This document shows, piece by piece, positions 60,615-64,000 of a DNA stretch of 64,000 nucleotides (position 1 is its first letter; each line of letters opens with the position of its first letter). This stretch comes from Epiperipatus broadwayi. Lineage: Eukaryota; Onychophora; Udeonychophora; Euonychophora; Peripatidae. The stretch is from contig JAQFVV010000001.1 of the NCBI GenBank assembly GCA_028023455.1, forward strand, positions 27,458,426 to 27,522,425, given 5' to 3'. The notes under the pieces are model-generated. The model saw only the letters and a list, made by a program, of their open reading frames with translations. It was not told the DNA's origin and searched no databases. A program made the position numbers and the translations under genes.

Positions 60615-61275
60615 CTAAGGTGACCCGACCGTGTCCCGTGGCGTTTTAAAAAAGTCATGATTTTTAGAAAGAATGCACGATGTAATGCTATTTTTGATAT
60701 CAAAAATAGCATAAAATTGATTGTTAAATTATATATTATTTCATACAAACGGTTTGTATGAAATAATATATAATTTAACACGGCAAATTTAGATGTTAGA
60801 AAAATTTGCAGAAATTTTAAAAATAATGTGTTTGTTAAAAATAGACAGAGTGATTCAAATATATATATATAATAAATTAAAAAAAAATAATGTTTGAGAT
60901 TAAAATATTTAAATGTTTAAAATAATTTTCGAAAAACATTTACATATTTTAATCTCAAATATTTTTTTTTTAAAATTTCATATTTATTATTTGCGTCACT
61001 GTCTGTTTTTAACAAACCCATTATTTTTAAAATTTTTGCTAATTTTTCTAACCTCTAAATTTATGCAAATATTAGCAAATTTAATAATAAATTTACAATT
61101 TATAAATGAAATAATTTTAAAAAAAGATAATATTACAAACATACATATTTAATTTATTATTATTAATGTACGCTATATCTATATAAACGCTCCATATAAA
61201 CCAAATTTTTAATCAGCCCCCCCCCGGTCAATGGTGTCCCGTTTTACCAATGTTAAAATCTGGTCACTTTAATGT
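60615..61275. mobile_element. Foldback element nested in the hAT 3' region
   Basis: The ends 'aaggtgacccgaccgtgtcc' (60617) and 'gtgtcccgttttacc ... ctggtcacttt' (ending about 61272) are inverted. Inside, 'gttagaaaaatttgca', 'aaaaataatg' and 'gtttgttaaaaatagacag' (60795-60850) pair with the complements at 60997-61057. 'gagattaaaatat' (60897) pairs with 'atattttaatctc' (60944). A separate perfect palindrome, 'catacaaaccgtttgtatg'-type with AT-rich flanks, spans 60724-60780. No transposase. The family looks like a MITE with a TGACC-type terminus. Confidence 0.65.
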
Positions 61276-61473
61276 ATACCACCTACATGTTATAAATATT
61301 AGTGTACAAAATCTTTCTAAGGGAAACAAACAAGGCAATGTAAATAAATAATTTTTAATATTAAAAAAAAAGAAAATACAGTTAAAAAAAGTAAATGCAT
61401 TACAAAACATGTTATAATTATAATAATTTTATACTCCTTGACTTCATATTAATAAACCTTGATATGATTGTAT

Positions 61474-62040
61474 TTATTTCAGTTCTGCACAAATATCATT
61501 TTCAATAGCAATTAATGCCAAATTAACAAGCCGTTTTTGTGACATAGTTGTTCTCAAGTAAGTTTTAATTAATTTTAACTTAGAAAAAGAGCGTTCACCG
61601 CTTGCAACACTAACAGGTAATGTTAATAATATTCTTAAAGCTATTGATAAGTTTGGCATAGATAAATTATTAGAAACTATAAAATTAAGTGTTTCGAAAG
61701 GGTTTTGAGAATTTAAAAAATCCTTTTGAAAAATATCTCGAAAAGCACATAATTAGTCGAATAAATCTGTAGCATTAATATCTTTACTGTTATCAAATTT
61801 CAAAATATTTTCTAAATCTTTGCATTTTGCTTGTAACTTGCTCTTATTAATTTCTGATATTTTATATAGAAAATTGAAATTATTATAACATGCTTCGAGG
61901 AGTTCAAAGCGTTCTGTTAAAGAATTAATCGCTACATCTAAAAGTGTAAAAAACATGTTTATTTTAAATTTTTCTTCAGGTATTTGAGGTGTTTCGTCCT
62001 GATGCTCGTAATCAAATTGACGAGTTTTTTCCGTTGTCGA
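61474..62040 (-). pseudogene. hAT transposase, C-terminal part with dimerisation domain
   Basis: A shift in an A-run near 62040 restores TRQFDYEHQDETPQIPEEKF, and the frame then runs from 61956 to 61756. An in-frame TAA at 61753-61755 interrupts it where relatives have an acidic residue (..DLF-D-stop-LC). The same frame continues to the stop at 61474-61476 and contains LLTLPVSVASGERSFSKLKL, the hallmark hAT C-terminal dimerisation motif, followed by IKTYLRTTMSQKRLVNLALI and IEND. This part normally mediates transposase oligomerisation. Confidence 0.82.
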
Positions 62041-63086
62041 ACTTCTTTGGCAGTTTTAAATTCTTTCTCTCCATCAACCTCTTCGCTAAGTTCATCTGCA
62101 ATTTTGAGAATGTTTTTGAAATTTGAATCTGATCGATATTCTCGTAAAAATTTATTTAGATTTGCGATCGATTCTAAAGCAAGTGAAGCATTCATATTTA
62201 CATTTTGGAGCATTTTACTGACAGGATTTATTCTATTTAATATATCATGCCAAATTATTAAAGAACAAATAAATTTGTAATCCTTAAGGTTAGTGCAGAG
62301 TGATTGAGCTTCATGTTGAATTTCTCTATTAAAAGATTCGATTGTTCATTATTTCATAGAGTGCATCATAAATTTCACCCAACTGATACCGTAGAGGCGG
62401 ATTGCATCAATTCTGCTTTCCCATCGTGTTTCTGATGGTTGTTTTAGAGTTAAAGTTTTAATAAATTTTAAAAGGATTGACCACCGTTTATAAGATGATG
62501 AAAAAAAATTGTATATTTTTTGAACAATTGCAAAAAAAAACCAATTGTATCTACATTGACTTTGGCGGCATCGTTTATGATTAAGTTTAAAGAATGAGCA
62601 GCACATGGTACGTAAAATGCACGAGGGTTTTTGGTTAAAATCAAATTTTGAAGTCCAGCCTTTTTGCCTTTCATGTTGGCCCCATTATCATACCCTTGAC
62701 CACGCATGTCTTCAATGGGAATCTTCCATTTTCCAGTTGTTCAATTATTGTTGTACATAAACCTCGTCCAGTGGAATCTGTTATATCTATGAAACCTAAA
62801 AAGTTTTCTCTAATTTTAACCGTTCCATTATTACAAAAAACGAAGCGAATAATTATGGTCATTTGTTCAATTTTACTTGCATCTGGTGTACAATCTAAAA
62901 TAATAGAATAATATTTGGATTTCTTTATCGATAATAAAATTGTTTCCCTAATTGCTGTACTTAAAATTTCCAATAATTCATTTTGGCTATCTTTGCTCAA
63001 ATAATGTACTCTATTGTTTTGATCTAGGGCCCTCTCAACATGATTTTCCATAACGGGATCAAACTTCGCAAATAATTCAATTAATT
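61959..63086 (-). pseudogene. hAT transposase, DUF4371 / RNase H-like core, frameshifted
   Basis: After the frame change, NFLKLIELFAKFDPVMENHV continues the protein. 62671-63051 carries KSKYYSIILDCTPDASKIEQ, the first acidic site of the DUF4371/RNase H-like fold. A shift near 62700 leads to RGQGYDNGANMKG and NPRAFYVPCAAHSLNLII, highly conserved in this group. Another shift at a poly-T/poly-A run near 62530 leads to YNFFSSSYKRWSIL and SETRWESRIDAI. Further changes near 62390-62350 reach the open stretch 62345-61959, which includes CSLIIWHDILNRINPVSKML. At least four frame changes make this copy non-coding for a full transposase. Confidence 0.8.
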
Positions 63087-63894
63087 TTAAAAAATTTCCG
63101 TTATTTTTTCGTATAATTTATCAGATGATCCGCGAAATGCTAAATTTTGACTACCAAGGAATTTGATAATTTCAATCAGCCGTTCCAAAACACTCCTCCA
63201 ATGTTTCTTTTCCATTTCATATAAATTTTGAGATTGACAATCAATAGTAATTTTGTTTTTTAATCTTTTCTCAAGTTCATTCCAATTCAATAAACTTTTC
63301 ATGTGAGCCATACTAGTTTCATGTCTGTGTAAAGTTGTACTTAAATTTCTCCAATTATTGTATCCTTCTATGAGGCTAGATTCAGTAGATCCAAAAACTT
63401 TGCAACAAAAGCAAAACACAGAGTTCAAAATTTCGGAATAAATAAGCCATTTTCGAAAAACTACTTCTCCGTTTTCCATTTTTCTATTATAATATACATC
63501 AGAAAATTTATGGCCATGTACATCGTTCGGATATATAATATCTTTCTTTTGAACAGGCCCCATTTCTACTAAAATAACACGTAGTTTGTCATCGATTTTA
63601 TTCCATTCAGCTGGATCTTCTAAATTTGTACACATTTGATATGATATTGGCACAATGACTTTGTTGTCACTTAACTGTTTCTTACTAAAATCTTGTTCAA
63701 TATTTTCAACAGTTCCCTGTGATCTAGATGATGTGCACGGTTCTGGTTCTTGTTGAGTATAAGCTATTTCAGAAGCAGTTGATATTTTAAGATATGTATT
63801 AAGTGATCCACTTTGTTTTTTAATGTTTGCTATTTTTCAGCTTGGCGTTTACGATTTTGTGCACGGATAGTTTTTTCTTAGTTTTTGATTCCAT
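63087..63894 (-). pseudogene. hAT transposase, N-terminal part with TTF-type zinc finger
   Basis: A start codon at 63892-63894 (MESKTKKK) leads into basic sequence (TIRAQNRKRQAEK), but two small frameshifts occur before 63836. From 63836 to 63087 the frame is open. It holds a low-complexity linker (TSSRSQGTVENIEQ) and then the TTF-type finger found in ZMYM1/hAT proteins: FRKWLIYSEILNSVFCFCC, VFGS, YNNWRNLS and LHRHETSMAHM, with the C-F-C-C and H...H ligands intact. This domain binds transposon ends in related transposases. The frame then breaks at a GGAAATTTTTTAAAA run (near 63087-63100). Confidence 0.8.
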
Positions 63895-64000
63895 ATTACT
63901 TTTTACTCATGAACGCCACTTTAAAATAATTTTCAAATGTAATAAATAAATAAATACGGACTCTAATTTATATATTTACATCATGTATCTTAATACTTAA

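Larger units (their letters stand above)
60543..64000 (-). mobile_element. hAT transposon (ZMYM1/DUF4371 type), minus strand, continues past right edge
   Basis: The 3' terminus is at 60543: cagggctggcgctgggtact, then aggcgcccgc and 'ggcgcccctgtc'. This matches the CAGGGSYGGCGC...GGCGCCC ends of this hAT group. The coding part lies at 61474-63894 on the minus strand. The opposite terminus is not in the window, so the 8-bp target duplication cannot be checked; the left candidate is tgtatata. A foldback element sits inside the 3' untranslated part (60615-61275). Confidence 0.8.

Noticed and set aside
1-64000. CRISPR arrays, operons, bacterial promoters, rRNA genes, intact tRNA genes
   Set aside because: Spliced exon, SINEs, LINEs, hAT and Penelope elements show a eukaryotic nuclear genome; none of these features is present.

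Overview
This looks like a gene-poor, very AT-rich stretch of an animal nuclear genome. Most of it is transposon debris, foldback repeats and low-complexity A/T sequence. There is no operon structure, no intact long ORF and no CRISPR array. The mix suggests a lophotrochozoan, most plausibly a cephalopod mollusc: tRNA-headed SINEs, Penelope-like elements with GIY-YIG endonucleases, an RTE-type LINE, a ZMYM1-type hAT, and dense inverted repeats around one short conserved exon. The species is inferred and not proven.

The only convincing host-gene sequence is one exon at 45186-45277 (+). It encodes 30 residues that match the insulin-degrading enzyme (IDE, insulysin, M16 metallopeptidase) family, with a proper acceptor and a GTAAGC donor. 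I could not find its neighbouring exons, so much of the window is probably intron of this gene, at least around 45 kb. Two long hairpins follow the exon within 750 bases.

Layout. 1-535: copy of an interspersed repeat called F1 here. 3000-6300: patchwork of higher-GC unclassified repeat sequence with two degenerate tandem repeats. 6805-9455: two Penelope-like fragments joined head to head. 11031-11305: tRNA-derived SINE. 13521-13778 and 17320-18183: foldback repeats, the second a large F1 palindrome. 21098-23830: repeat copy A, decayed retroelement coding sequence and a 920-bp TIR element with TA target site. 25020-25306: probable LTR with primer-binding site. 26650-29095: repeat copy B broken by three separate insertions, including a 1.33-kb TIR element with an 8-bp target duplication whose empty site is preserved in copy A. 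29377-30420: second Penelope-like element. 30423-30670: decayed SINE. 34399-35913: second copy of the TA-target TIR element with a nested insertion. 38740-39520: LINE endonuclease relic. 39847-40118: F1 palindrome. 43989-44400: palindrome. 45186-45979: IDE exon and two hairpins. 47250-49191: second member of the TIR family seen at 26737, with a nested 0.9-kb foldback. 53730-54265: tandem repeat of about 210 bp. 56009-56165: LINE 3' end. 59280-59590: best-preserved SINE. 60543 to the right edge: broken hAT transposon (minus strand) containing a nested foldback element.

The most interesting points are the TIR family with its preserved empty site, and the hairpin-forming repeats, several of which carry a CTGA(T/A)GA - helix - GAAAC arrangement resembling a hammerhead ribozyme core. 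The third is the cluster of intronic hairpins beside the IDE exon, which would form long double-stranded RNA in the primary transcript.
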